Shown: positions 1 through 10,236 of the stretch, one piece after another
Layout of the letters: each line of letters begins with the position of its first letter
How positions within the stretch are numbered: position 1 is the stretch's first letter
From: Eremophila alpestris peregrina
Lineage: Eukaryota > Chordata > Aves > Passeriformes > Alaudidae
Assembly (NCBI GenBank): GCA_009792885.1
Contig: WMCF01000025.1
Span: 1,757,852-1,821,851, forward strand
Reading direction: 5' to 3'
DNA length: 64,000 nucleotides
Made by a program: the position numbers and the translations under genes
Notes under the pieces: generated by a model
Databases searched by the model: none
What the model saw: only the letters and a program-made list of their open reading frames with translations
Told to the model about the DNA's origin: nothing

Positions 1-3000
1 TTAAACAAAAATTTAGATTACCAAACATTTTTGGTAGATCCTAATTTGAACCTTGAAACAAAAACCAGTTTTCAGGGGACTATGTTACTACTCCATAACC
101 CAGAAAGGAATAGTTTAAAACAGAGAATAAAATAACTGAAGATAATTAGGTTTCAACTTATTTAAACATATATTGGTGCTATTCTTACATTAAAAAGGAA
201 TATCTCCATTCATAGCTCAAAACATTGCTGCTTTTTAAATAATTCCTGCTGAGCAATTATTTAAAAAACAAGTTAACAGGGAGTACCACAATTATAGAAC
301 CTATGAGGTGGCATATTTAGGAAAAGATTTACTTCCTGTAAAGAACCACCTGTAAGGAACACCTGTGCAACCCTGATGTGTGCAGTCTGTCAGACAGCTG
401 CCCCAAAGGCTCAGAGGCTGCACACTCCCTGACAGGATGGAAGCTTGAGCTGCAGAGCAAATATCAAGCTGTTATTCTGTGCCAATAAAGGCAGCAGATC
501 TGTTGAGAGGATAAGCTCATTGCCTTTGTGTTGATCAACAATCCCTTGACAGCCTGATTTTTCCACTGGTATTTGCATCAGCTTTGTAGGGCTCTGTTCA
601 CCTGCTCTTGGAGTTCTAAGTGCAAGTGCTGAGCGTGACAGTGCTTGCTCCTGCATGCAGAAAAGGAGAAAATAGCCCTGAGAGAGAGGATGAGGTTGTT
701 TCAGGCACAACAAATTGGGGAAACTATCCTGTACATGATAAAGGCTAGTTATTGTCTAATGTTATTCTAAACTATGTGTTTGAAATCAGTGTCACTGAGA
801 CCAAATTATAGTTTGTGAATCTGTACTGTGTTTGATGATGCAGACTCTTTGCTTCACCAGACTAGGGTTTGAGTTTCTTTTAAAGTCACCAATCATTTTT
901 TGAAGACCTTGAAACTTCTGGTTCTGCAAGAGGGATTCAACCAAAGCTATGTAAAATAACACCCTCCCCCTTCCACACATTCTGGTTGCCCTGAGTGAGG
1001 ACACAGTCCCAAAAAAGCAATGCCCCTGAACTTAAGAGATGTAACACATACAGCCAAACCTTTTCATTTCTATGTGAGAGCAGTGCTAATGGAAGTCACA
1101 GTCAGAAATCTTGTAAAGCAAGTCTACCACTCCTTAATGCAAGAACACTGACTTCATTATGTGTCATCTTGCTCAGCCAGAAGCTTCAGAAACTGTTAAA
1201 AAAATCTCAACATAATCTTCCATTGTTAAATAATTACAAATAAGAGAGATACATACTAGAACTACTTTGTTTACTGCAGCAGATGTTGCCATGCCCTTTG
1301 ATATCTATCACATATGCTTTTCAATGAAAAAACCATATACAATAATTTTAACTGCTCCATATTTTGACAGATATCAGACCTTCCTCAGTAAACTTAGTGC
1401 TTTTCTTCTCTCTTGTAAAATTTCACCTCACTTATAACCTTTTCTTTTTGGGTACTTTTAGATAGTGATTTAGTTAGTGATGCCCCACACAAAGCAACTG
1501 ACCAATTGCTGTGATTACTTAGATGGGAGAATCATGAGGCAAAGTGGGAGAACTAAATTCCATGTGTAAAACACATCAAATTCTGCCCAAGTTTATACCT
1601 CTCATGCAATCTTCTGTACTACACTTTAGTTCAAGTTGCTAGAAGGTGACAAAGTTATGAAACATTTCAGGAACACACAAATCACTGAGGTTTTACATTG
1701 GCTTGTAAAACCCAACCAATATCCATGCATGCCTGAAACTGCTTGCTTTCCTTAGAAAACATCTGCCATTAATAAGTTGTAAACCAGGGATCCAACAATG
1801 CTTAAAATAGAAAGGTTTTTGAAGCCATTTGCAGTGTTACAACTTACTAATTTTTTCTGCAAATAGGAACATTAATATTTTGCTTATTTACTGTAGAAAC
1901 AAAAATACAGTCTTTGTACATGCACACACAAAAATGTTTGTTAAAATTATATGAAAGTAACTCAAACTTTTCAACCCACCAATCACCCAAATAGTTTGAA
2001 TGTCTGTCAAGTCTCTATTTCTTTCCACAGAAACACAATTTTCTGACACAATACATTTCACTGATTAACAAGTTAAAAATAAAAGTGAAGCATATTTGAA
2101 CTCTTGTCCTTCTTCCAGAACCCTTTTCTTCCTATACTTGGCATAGTAGACTAGCACTTCACACAAACAAGTTCTTGCTGCTTTTAGAAATCTTGGTCCT
2201 GAGAATACTACCCCAGGGCTGTATCACCACTTTAAACAAACCAGTTCTGAGGTAAAGAAATTATGTCAGCTTACAATCAGCTGGAATTTAAAACCAGAGT
2301 TGTTCTTTTAGAAAAAAACAGTGGAGAACATTACCCAGTATTAGAATTACTGCCACAGGACTGCTGCCAAAAACCAAACCACTCAGGTCTGTCTCCACTC
2401 AGTGCCCTGAGCTGTGCTTGCAGACCATACACAGTGTAGGTACAACACAACTGATGCATCAATCTTCAATCCCAGTTCCAGAGGATGTGCATATGATTCT
2501 TTTCCTGTCCATTATTTCTAAATATATTTCTGTGTTTCTGTGCATCTTGCAGGGGGTTTTCCAGTTGGCCTGACTGCCAGCCTCTATCCCATTTCCAGCA
2601 CCCCTCTTTTATGCTGCAAATGCAGCCTGGCACACATTCCCTTGCACTAGCCAGGAGAGTTAACAGCAGAACCCAACCATGTCTAATTCTCTTCATCCTG
2701 ATGTGCACCACAACAGCTAACAGACAGCTGGCCATTGAACCGCTTGCACAGTTCTCACCTCCTTCAGTCCATGGCTGGACATGCAGCTGCAGTTCTCAAG
2801 AGTGGTGCCAGCATGCCAGCATTGGAGATTATCCACCCGTGCATGAGCAACATGAGCAGTTTGGACAGGTACATGGCAAAGAGAGCATTAACTGTGCTCA
2901 GCAATAAGCCAAGAGAAAACAGAAACAGACTGTTGGTGAGATTCAGTCCAGGGCTGGAAATCTAACAGGCAGGAATACAGCTTGGTGTGCTACCACATGC

Positions 3001-3849
3001 AAAGCTCCTATTAGGCCTCAAGGGAGACTCCTCCTCAAAAGGTCTTGGGGATATTTCTTCAGTTCCAGAGAGTCCTTTTTCAGAACAATGAGCCCAATGC
3101 ATTGCTACAAATACAAATAATAAGTAACAGTCAATTCCAAAACATGTGTTATTCCTGACAGGCTGCAACAGAGGAATTTTCAGCTGACTGTTTTAATGGA
3201 GCTCACACATATTCTTCGAGTTTATTAACTACCTTTCAACCTCAGCATCGACACAGTACGGAGTTAGTTCTACTAGAACTGCAATATAGGTTGAAACACA
3301 ACAATTATTTCAACTAAAAACCCTGCAAGGCTTACAAGAGCTCTCTGCTGCTCAGTCAAGTCCTTACCACTTGAGAACAACTTTCTAATGGTTTAAATGA
3401 AAGAAGGTGTAATAAATCCTGCCGTCCATATAACTGTTTAGGCAGTACTTTGCTTCAGCATCTGAATGAAGAGGTTAGGGCAGTCTGTCCAAATTTAAGT
3501 TTTGGTGGTATTTTTTTTCTGTTTGTCCCACCATCAATGCTTTTTGCTGTAAATATTTCTATGCTATTAGCCCCATTATTTTCTTGCCAAGAACACATTA
3601 GTTCAGTCATTGTAACAGCATCTGTCAAAGCACTGCTCTTCACATGGAACCAGACCTAAATATGTGTGGTGAAAACAGGCATTTTCTACACAAAGCAGTT
3701 GGGCTTAGTATGGGGTTACCCAGTGAGCTCATGGAAAGCTCATTAGCTTCCTTTCAGCCTGGAAACTAGAAAATTAATTAAGAGTGTGTGAAGTCACAGG
3801 GGAAAAAGGATGACTTCTCCTGTTTTCTGAACATATTTTGCTTAGGAGA

Positions 3850-3912
3850 CATATGTATTTACATACATATATATATCTGTATGTATATGTAAAATATTAT
3901 ATATGTATAAAA
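3850..3912. repeat. Imperfect AT / ACAT microsatellite
   Basis: Alternating purine-pyrimidine sequence made of short TA, CATA and GTATA units with interruptions. It is a low-complexity AT-rich tract. No coding or regulatory role can be read from it. Confidence 0.75.
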
Positions 3913-4257
3913 TACACCCAAGACTGATGTAAAACTGGCAGTTCATCTGCAACAAGAAGAAAATGTCCAGTGCAGCTAATAAGAAAAATCAGGGGAATCA
4001 CTACCAATAAGCATGGATTTCTCAAGGTGAATGTCTATTACCTCGTGTTCATTTTTTCCCAGTGAGGGCACAAACTGAGCCTGGCTTCCTCTTCTTGCAA
4101 CAGTCATTGTTACTCAAGAGCTTTAGAAATCCACCTCTCTGTTAAATTCACCCTAAGCTATTTTAAAAAGGATCCAGTTCTCAGACACATCCAGGAAATG
4201 GTCATGAGAGTCTTGTTTCCTTAAGAAATTAGGTTTAGGGAGGGGAAAACATTATTT

Positions 4258-4300
4258 AAAAAAGAGGAAAAAGAAAAGGGGAAGGAAAAAAAAAAAAAGA
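4258..4300. repeat. Purine-rich (GA/A) tract with poly-A
   Basis: A run of only A and G on the plus strand that includes a poly-A stretch of 13 bases. This is a low-complexity polypurine tract. It could be a degraded simple repeat, and no retroposed sequence is visible upstream of the A-run. Confidence 0.65.
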
Positions 4301-6510
4301 TGAGGGATATAGTTAGAATGACACACTACAGAGAATTTCTGAGTTTCTGACTCTGAATCCTGACTGTGTATTCATAGGCTGTTCAGGCACTACAGGTATA
4401 AAACCATACACAGTGACCAGACTGTCAGAAAGTGTATATATTTCTGTAAAGCAGAAGGAAGTAAAATACATATTCACACTAATTGTGCTTCAGATGCCGC
4501 AAGTCTTTCATTTTGGAAGGGATTCAAATTTGCCCAAAGTTCAAGCTTTCCCTTGAACTTACTAATTCTGCACAGTATTGCTCACTGCCTCTATTTTCAG
4601 CTGTCATTTCACCATCTAATTGGAAGTATTACAATTGCTCCTAAGGGAATACTAGACTAAATAAAACGTATGTAACAAGGGGGAAAAGGTAATTACTGCT
4701 TATGTTCAATTTTTTTCAATAGGTACCATTTAAGAGAGATGAAACATATTTTAATCTGAGATTTATTTTTTGTTTCCTGCTGCTTATGAAGTGAGAAAAC
4801 AAATCCTTGATTTTTAAGTGGTCAGTTAAAAAAGTATCTATATTCTAGGTAAGTTTTTTAATATTCATAAAATGTTTTCAGTAGCATCATTTTTTATTAC
4901 ACCACATGCAACTCTAAAACTACATTCAGTGTAGGGGTAAATAGCTCATGAAATTCTTTGAAAAGCCTAATGCCATTGCACAGGACTATTGAGGGCTCAC
5001 AAGTCAATGTCCAAAAAGTCAAGAGATACAGCAATGTATTTTTTAAGAGGCAGCTTATTCCATTGGTTTCAGGGAAGATACTTATCAAAACATCACCACG
5101 GAACGATGTCATTGTATTAGCTGTACCATAATTACTGTGTCATGAGAGCCCTCAGGAAATATAAAACCATTTATTTCCAATATAAGTAACAGGTGATTCT
5201 AAAGTATGTTTTTGTATATCTACGCAACTAAGTAAAGCCAGTAGTGTATGTGTGTGGAAAGGAAGGCAATCTGTCCAAACTTATTAATACATATACTCAA
5301 TATTGTAACAGCTCAGACTAAAACCATACCTTCAGAAAAAACTCAGCTCAGAAAAAGTGTAAGCATTGAAACTTTCATTTTGTTCACTTTATAAACTATT
5401 CAATGTTCAAATTGCTAATTAGGTCTGCGTCCTGCTTTTTTTTTTTGTTTCAGAGCAGAAATCATTTTATGCTTTGAAAGCAGAGAATTTTGCTTGCATA
5501 TTCTCACCTAAGGAAAGCAGCATATCATCTGTTCAGGAAAAAAAAAGAGTTTTCTGAGTATGAACTACTAATACTGATAATAGTTTCCTGTCCTAGAAGT
5601 CATTAAAAAGCTATTTTGCAAATGCCACAGGAGGAAAAATTGGAAAGAAAAGCCCACCCTGGTGTCATTAAAATTTACTTTAACAAACATTATTATGAGA
5701 AATTAGGACTCTTTGTTTAATAAGCAGCATTACCAAAGAATGGAAGCAGATTTATGTGAGCGTCCCACAGTCATAATGCCATGGTCCTAAGAGTTGGATC
5801 TGTGCACTGTTGGTTTACTCAGCAGTAGGAGCTTGTTCCAAATCAGGCAGCAGTGAGGCTGCAGCACCAACTGCCCTGAAATTCACCACGGCGCACTGTG
5901 CACCATAGATGTGTTTATGCTGGCTGCAGAAGAACAGATGATACACAATGAGGCATGAAGCCTGCTGGAACAAAGTTCCTGTCAATGTTTTGTGAGCTGA
6001 TCTAACTGAGTTTAGAAAACATATCATGTGGTTGTAGTGGGCTCGATCTGACAGAAGACTGAAAGAGATATTCTGTACCAGCTTCATTGAGCACTTCTGG
6101 CCCAACTTTCAGTTTAATTCTAATTAAATTTCGTCCCAGTTTCTAGGAAGAATTATTTACTTTGCCTGCTTTCCTTTGCACAGAAGCTTGGGTTTCCCAT
6201 AGTTCTGATCTGTCATAATAGCAATCCTAAAGGGCCTACTTCTGATGTTACTTATGCTAACAAAAATCTAGGGCATGATTTCTTCCATACATCGCCTTAG
6301 TTTACCTCATGACCAATCCTAAGACCACCTGATGAGCCAGTACTTAGAGGCCTTTCAAGCAAATCTGTTAAATGTCTAAGATGGACTTGCAATAGTGTCT
6401 TGATCTGAAACAGCAGTGCGCTTCTGAAGCAAATCTTCCACTTCGTACTTTGGTTCATATGACAAAAGGATCTCAGAACTCATGATTTGATTCTTGCTCT
6501 TTTCATCCAA

Positions 6511-6910
6511 AGAAGAGCAATAAAGCTGGTGAAGGGTTGAGATAACAGGGTCTAGCCTGGAGAAATGGAGGCTGACAGAAGATCATATGGCTCTCAAAAA
6601 CTACCTGAAAGGAGGGTGTAGTGAGGCGGAGGTCAGTCTCTTTTCCCAAGGAAGAAGTGATAGGATGAGAGGGAATAGCCTAAATTGCACAAGGGGAGGT
6701 TTAGATTGTATATTAAGAAAGATTTCTTCACCAAAGAGATTGTCAAGCACAGGCACAGGCTGCCCAGGGAGGCTGTTGAGCCCCCATACTTGGAGGTGTT
6801 TAAAGGACATTTAGATGGGACATTTCTTGACATGCTCCATAGAGGTGGAATTGGCAGTGTTAGGTTAATGGTTGAGGGTTAAGGGCCTTTTCCAACCTAA
6901 ATGATTCTAT
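6511..6910 (+). mobile_element. CR1 LINE, 5'-truncated 3' end
   Basis: CR1 is the dominant non-LTR retrotransposon of birds, and most copies are 3' fragments like this one. Recognisable blocks occur in order: the 'aagctggtgaaggg' block near 6522, 'agcctggagaa', 'aactacctgaaaggagggt' near 6600, 'ggggaggtttagattg' near 6694, 'tttcttcacc', 'caggctgcccagggagg' near 6757, 'ttggaggtgtttaaa', and the terminal 'ccttttccaacctaaatga' leading to 'ttctat'. Compared with the remembered consensus, a block of several tens of bases seems to be missing between about 6535 and 6550, which looks like an internal deletion. Frames read through this element (6587-6882 plus, 6601-6833 minus) are shadows of it. It encodes no intact protein. 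The copy is moderately diverged, so it is not a recent insertion. Confidence 0.95.
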
Positions 6911-7026
6911 AAATCAAAATTTGAGCTCCACAAGTGTCTAGTGCATCCCTCTGCCAAGGAAGGCTCAGTCCAAGGGATGACACTGGAAGAAGACCTTAGT
7001 AAACCTACAGACAGCTGCTGTGTCTG

Positions 7027-7043
7027 TTTTTTTTTTTTTTTTT
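7027..7043. repeat. Poly-T run (17 bases)
   Basis: Uninterrupted T homopolymer. It could be the complement of an old A-tail, but no retroposed gene or element body is recognisable on its downstream side. Treat it as a simple repeat. Confidence 0.85.
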
Positions 7044-8137
7044 GTGGTCAAAAGATTGTAGTGCTTCAGTGGAATGAAAACACATGAGTTTTTACACAAA
7101 TAAAAAGGAGTTATCTCAGAGCCTGAGCCTTCAAATAAGCTTACAATTCAGGTGAACTGAAGTTATTTAACATTCACAAAGCCTTGCAATTACATGGAAT
7201 AAATGAGGACTCCAGATGAAACAAATTCCGTTACCAGACTCCTTCTGGACTGTGTCATCTTAAGCAAACTACTTAAAAAAAAAGAAATCAAAACAGCCAT
7301 ATTTCAATTGACATAATTTTTTTTTCACTCCAAATAAATCAGTGAGCAATTAAGAGCAAGTAAAATTTTGAATTACATGTATATCTAAGGCCTGAAAAAA
7401 CAATTGATTCTCCTTGAAGTTCTCCTTATTTCCTGTTAGTGAGAGAAGCTATTTAAGTAGATAATAGATAATGTTCCTTCCTATTTGATGGATTGGCAAC
7501 TACTGATAGAAATAGCATCATCATTATTACATTATTAATTATTTGGATGCACACACACATATCTATACATATATAAACATTTGATAAAACAAAATTTACA
7601 TTTTTTAAGTGCTAACATTTTATCTATAAACATGTGCATTAGCTAATCCTCCTCAAACTGGTAAAGTAGGGAGATGAATATTAATATTCCTTCTTCAGCT
7701 GAAGGAAAATCCAGAGCAGTACGTGATTTTTTTCCAAGACCATGTATCAAATTAGCATAGGAACTTAGCTGCTTCAGTGCTCGTTCCCTCACTTCATGAT
7801 GTCTCTAACTTGATTAGTTTCTTATGACTAACCATTAATAATTCTGCATCATGCAATCATCCCTGGGTAAAAGAGAAGTTTATTCTTAATAAATGTCAGG
7901 GAATTTAAACAATTTTAGAGTACCATAAAATGCACAGTAATCAGATTAATTAAAGTGGACTCTGTTTGATCATGGTTATAACCTGATATACCCAGCCAGT
8001 AAGTCTCTCATAGGCTCTAATTGCCAAACAAAATGACATTTCAAATGTATCAGGGAAAGAGAATATTTTCCCTCATTTAGAATAATTATTTTTCTTTGCC
8101 AAAATCCCAAATAACCCTTTCTACTTCCTAGTAAACT

Positions 8138-8160
8138 AATAATAATAATAGTAATAATAT
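8138..8160. repeat. AAT trinucleotide microsatellite
   Basis: Several AAT units with one AGT interruption. It is short and imperfect. Confidence 0.8.
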
Positions 8161-8529
8161 GCAAAAATATGTGTAATAAACAGAAGCCTTGCTAAAAAAA
8201 GAGTAATAATTTTCAGTGAACAACAAAACCCCTTGTAATTTGAAAATGAAGTAGAAGGAATTCAACTTAAAAACAACTGATCACACCACACAGCTTTTAA
8301 TCAACTAGTCTCATTTACCAAAGTACATGTGTGCATGCTTAGTAATAATTTGATACTGCCTTTATAGTCAGTAGGTCATGAGGACACACCCTACTGAAAC
8401 TGTGTTTTTGGTGTTACATCGTGGTTCAAACCAACCTGTGATGTAAATACAACATGTGAGAAGGTACCAGGGCTCTACTTGCCTTCCTATAAACAGGTAA
8501 TTTCTTACTGGTTAACTCCACAGAGCCAT

Positions 8530-8576
8530 ATATAAATAAATAAATAAATAAATAAATATATATATACACACACATA
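8530..8576. repeat. Compound microsatellite (AAAT)n-(AT)n-(AC)n
   Basis: About six TAAA units run directly into TA dinucleotides and then CA dinucleotides. Such compound tracts usually mutate by replication slippage and are often polymorphic. No gene overlaps it. Confidence 0.9.
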
Positions 8577-9626
8577 CATTCTCATGAAAGATGACATGAA
8601 CATAAAGGGCAGCTACAAAACATAAGTTTCAAAGATGACAGAATTCAGTTATTTCAGGCACAACCATCACTTCTGTTTCTTTGGTGGTAAGGCAAATAGG
8701 TTTGCCTGTCCACTCTTGAGTTGCACTCATTTTGCACTTTCAAAATCCTTAAGGATTCATGGAGGGGAAAGCATGGAAACTTTGAAAAGCTAATAAATCT
8801 TTACAAACAGCACATCATGCAGGGTAGCTTAAGAGGTTTCACATCTTAAGCTTAAAGTGTTTTGGAAATCACACAGTCACACAATAAAACACCAGTTTCT
8901 GTGTTAGCGCCGCAAACTCCAACAGCTCTTAAATCTTTCTGGCTCCATGAGAAAGCTCCTTTCCCCTGGGCAATTTGTGTTGGGAAAAACTCAGCAGCAG
9001 CAGCAACTCTACAGTGCCAGGCCATGCCCCTGCCTCTTGACTCCTCCTGATGCCACATGCTTCTTTGCCCAGCCTTCTCTAAAGTGGAAGAGGGAGAAGG
9101 AATAACCAGGTATGGATGTGATCAGATCTGAAATTCCAGGGACACATGAAAAAACTCCATAGCTTCTGTAGGATTGCCCTCTTAGGAAAGAGAGAACGAC
9201 TAGTCTCACATTTGCATTCTGCCTCCTGGCCCCAGGATAAATAATTCTCTCTGCCTTAAATGATCTGGCCCGTCCCTTATGCACATGACAGCACTGATGG
9301 ACTGCTAGCACTGCCTGTAAATTAATTTCCAACTAACTGTACCCTCGATAGATAGTGCTAACCCCCTTCTTTCTTACTCCTGTTCCAACAGAGACTCGAG
9401 GAACCAGCTGCAGACAGTACATCAAATTAGCCCTTCAGCCTCTTCTTAACTTGCGTTCTCCTGAGCTTGGTTTCAGCCTCAGAAGCTGCTCCAGCCTCAG
9501 CACTTCACCTTTGATCAGGAGGGCCAAAGCTTTAGCAATCCCTTAGAGACACCTCCACTCCATACTCATGAGGTCCCACCTGGAGAATTTCCTCCAGCTC
9601 TGGGGTCCTCAGCATAGGAGGGACAT

Positions 9627-9772
9627 AGAATCACAGAATATTCTGAATTTTAAGGTACCCACAAGGATCATCGAGTCTGGCTGTTATGTGAATGGCCCAT
9701 ATGGGGGTCAAATCCATGACCTTGCTGTTATTATCACCATGCTCTACCCAGCTGAGCTAATCTGCATAATCT
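9627..9772 (-). mobile_element. tRNA-Ile-derived SINE with CR1-like tail (TguSINE1-like)
   Basis: Read on the minus strand, the element starts near 9772 with a degenerate tRNA. This has an A-box-like 'tagctcagctgg', a region resembling the tRNA-Ile(AAT) anticodon loop ('ataataac' where the tRNA has 'ctaataac'), a degraded B box around 'ggatttgaccc', and an acceptor-side 'atgggcca'. It then switches to a CR1-type 3' tail: 'gactcgatgatccttgtggg', then the 'cagaatattctgtgattct' terminus at 9627. A tRNA-Ile head joined to a CR1 tail is the known layout of TguSINE1, which is thought to use CR1 enzymes for mobility. Both sides carry the 5-bp word gacat (9622-9626 and 9773-9777), consistent with a target-site duplication. 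Mutations in both the tRNA part and the tail show it is an old copy. The family name is from memory. Confidence 0.88.
9690..9770 (-). pseudogene. Degenerate tRNA-Ile(AAT)-like region (SINE head)
   Basis: This is the tRNA-related part of the SINE, not a working tRNA gene. The order of A box, anticodon region, T-arm-like B box and acceptor side follows eukaryotic tRNA-Ile(AAT). The anticodon-loop base before TAATAAC and several B-box positions are changed, so a correct cloverleaf is unlikely. It runs directly into the CR1-like tail instead of a Pol III oligo-T terminator. Confidence 0.8.
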
Positions 9773-10236
9773 GACATGGGCCTGGCAGTGCGAGCCCAGA
9801 GCAGGGCCACAAAGAAGGTTGAGGGAATGGAATACCTCTTCTATGAGGAAGGGCTGAGAGTTTGTTCACCCTGGGGAAGAGCCAGCTCTAGGGAGACCTC
9901 ATAGCACCTTCCAGTACCTAATGGGGGCCTACATGACCTGGAGATGGATTTTTCCCAAAGGCATGAAAGGATAGGACAAGGAAGAATGATCCTGAAGGAG
10001 AGTAGGTTTAGATTAGATATTATGAAGAAATTCTTTATTGCAAGTGTAATGACACCCTGGAATAGGTTGCCTAGAGAGGTTGTGGGTGGCCCATCCCTGG
10101 AAATCTTCAAGGACAGGTTGGATGGGGTCTCTGAGCAACCTGATGTAGTTAAATATGTCCATATTTAATTATAGCAGCAGGGTCGGACTACATGACCTTC
10201 AAAGGTCCCTTCCAACCCGAACTACAGGATTCAATG

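Larger units (their letters stand above)
1..6510. other. AT-rich unique non-coding DNA, no gene seen
   Basis: No open frame in this stretch resembles a known protein or looks like an exon series with splice sites. The longest frames are about 100 codons, which is expected by chance on both strands. The part near 2540-2960 is richer in G and C than its surroundings and has overlapping frames on both strands, but none is recognisable. An AT/ACAT-type microsatellite lies at 3850-3912 and a purine-only tract at about 4258-4300. No interspersed repeat was recognised. This could be intergenic or intronic. Confidence 0.7.
6911..9568. other. Unique non-coding DNA with A/T-rich microsatellites
   Basis: No gene is supported. 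The stretch contains a T17 run at 7027-7043, a short CA/TA tract at 7550-7575, an AAT tract at 8138-8160 and a compound AAAT-AT-CA microsatellite at 8530-8576. Short frames near 8852-9332, on both strands, overlap each other and match nothing known. No conserved domain, splice-bounded exon or RNA gene was recognised. Confidence 0.7.
9569..10236 (+). mobile_element. CR1 LINE 3' portion, interrupted by a SINE
   Basis: This is one CR1 copy in two pieces, 9569-9626 and 9773-10236, separated by a 146-bp insertion. The left piece carries 'cacctggagaatttcctcc' and 'agctctggggtcctcagca'. The right piece resumes in register with 'agggccacaaagaagg', the block ending in 'cctatgaggaagggctgag'-like sequence, 'ttagattagatattatgaag', 'ggttgcctagagaggttgt', 'ccatccctggaaat', and the tail 'tgaccttcaaaggtccc' to 'ttccaacccgaacta'. 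It ends in a degraded ATTCTATG-type terminal repeat near 10229-10236. Frames at 9841-10110 (minus) and 9944-10168 (plus) are shadows of the element. No intact CR1 protein is encoded. The left boundary is approximate. Confidence 0.93.

Noticed and set aside
2735..2965. A plus-strand frame with an 'SSLDRYMAKRALT' stretch that superficially recalls the DRY region of GPCRs
   Set aside because: No transmembrane segments precede or follow it, the frame is only 76 codons, and a competing frame overlaps it. The resemblance is coincidental.
9690..9770. A functional tRNA-Ile gene
   Set aside because: The A box, B box and anticodon region are mutated, it runs into a CR1-like tail, and it lies inside a CR1 element. 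It is the head of a SINE.
9841..10168. Overlapping frames on both strands that look protein-like
   Set aside because: They fall wholly within the CR1 3' region and are shadows of the element.
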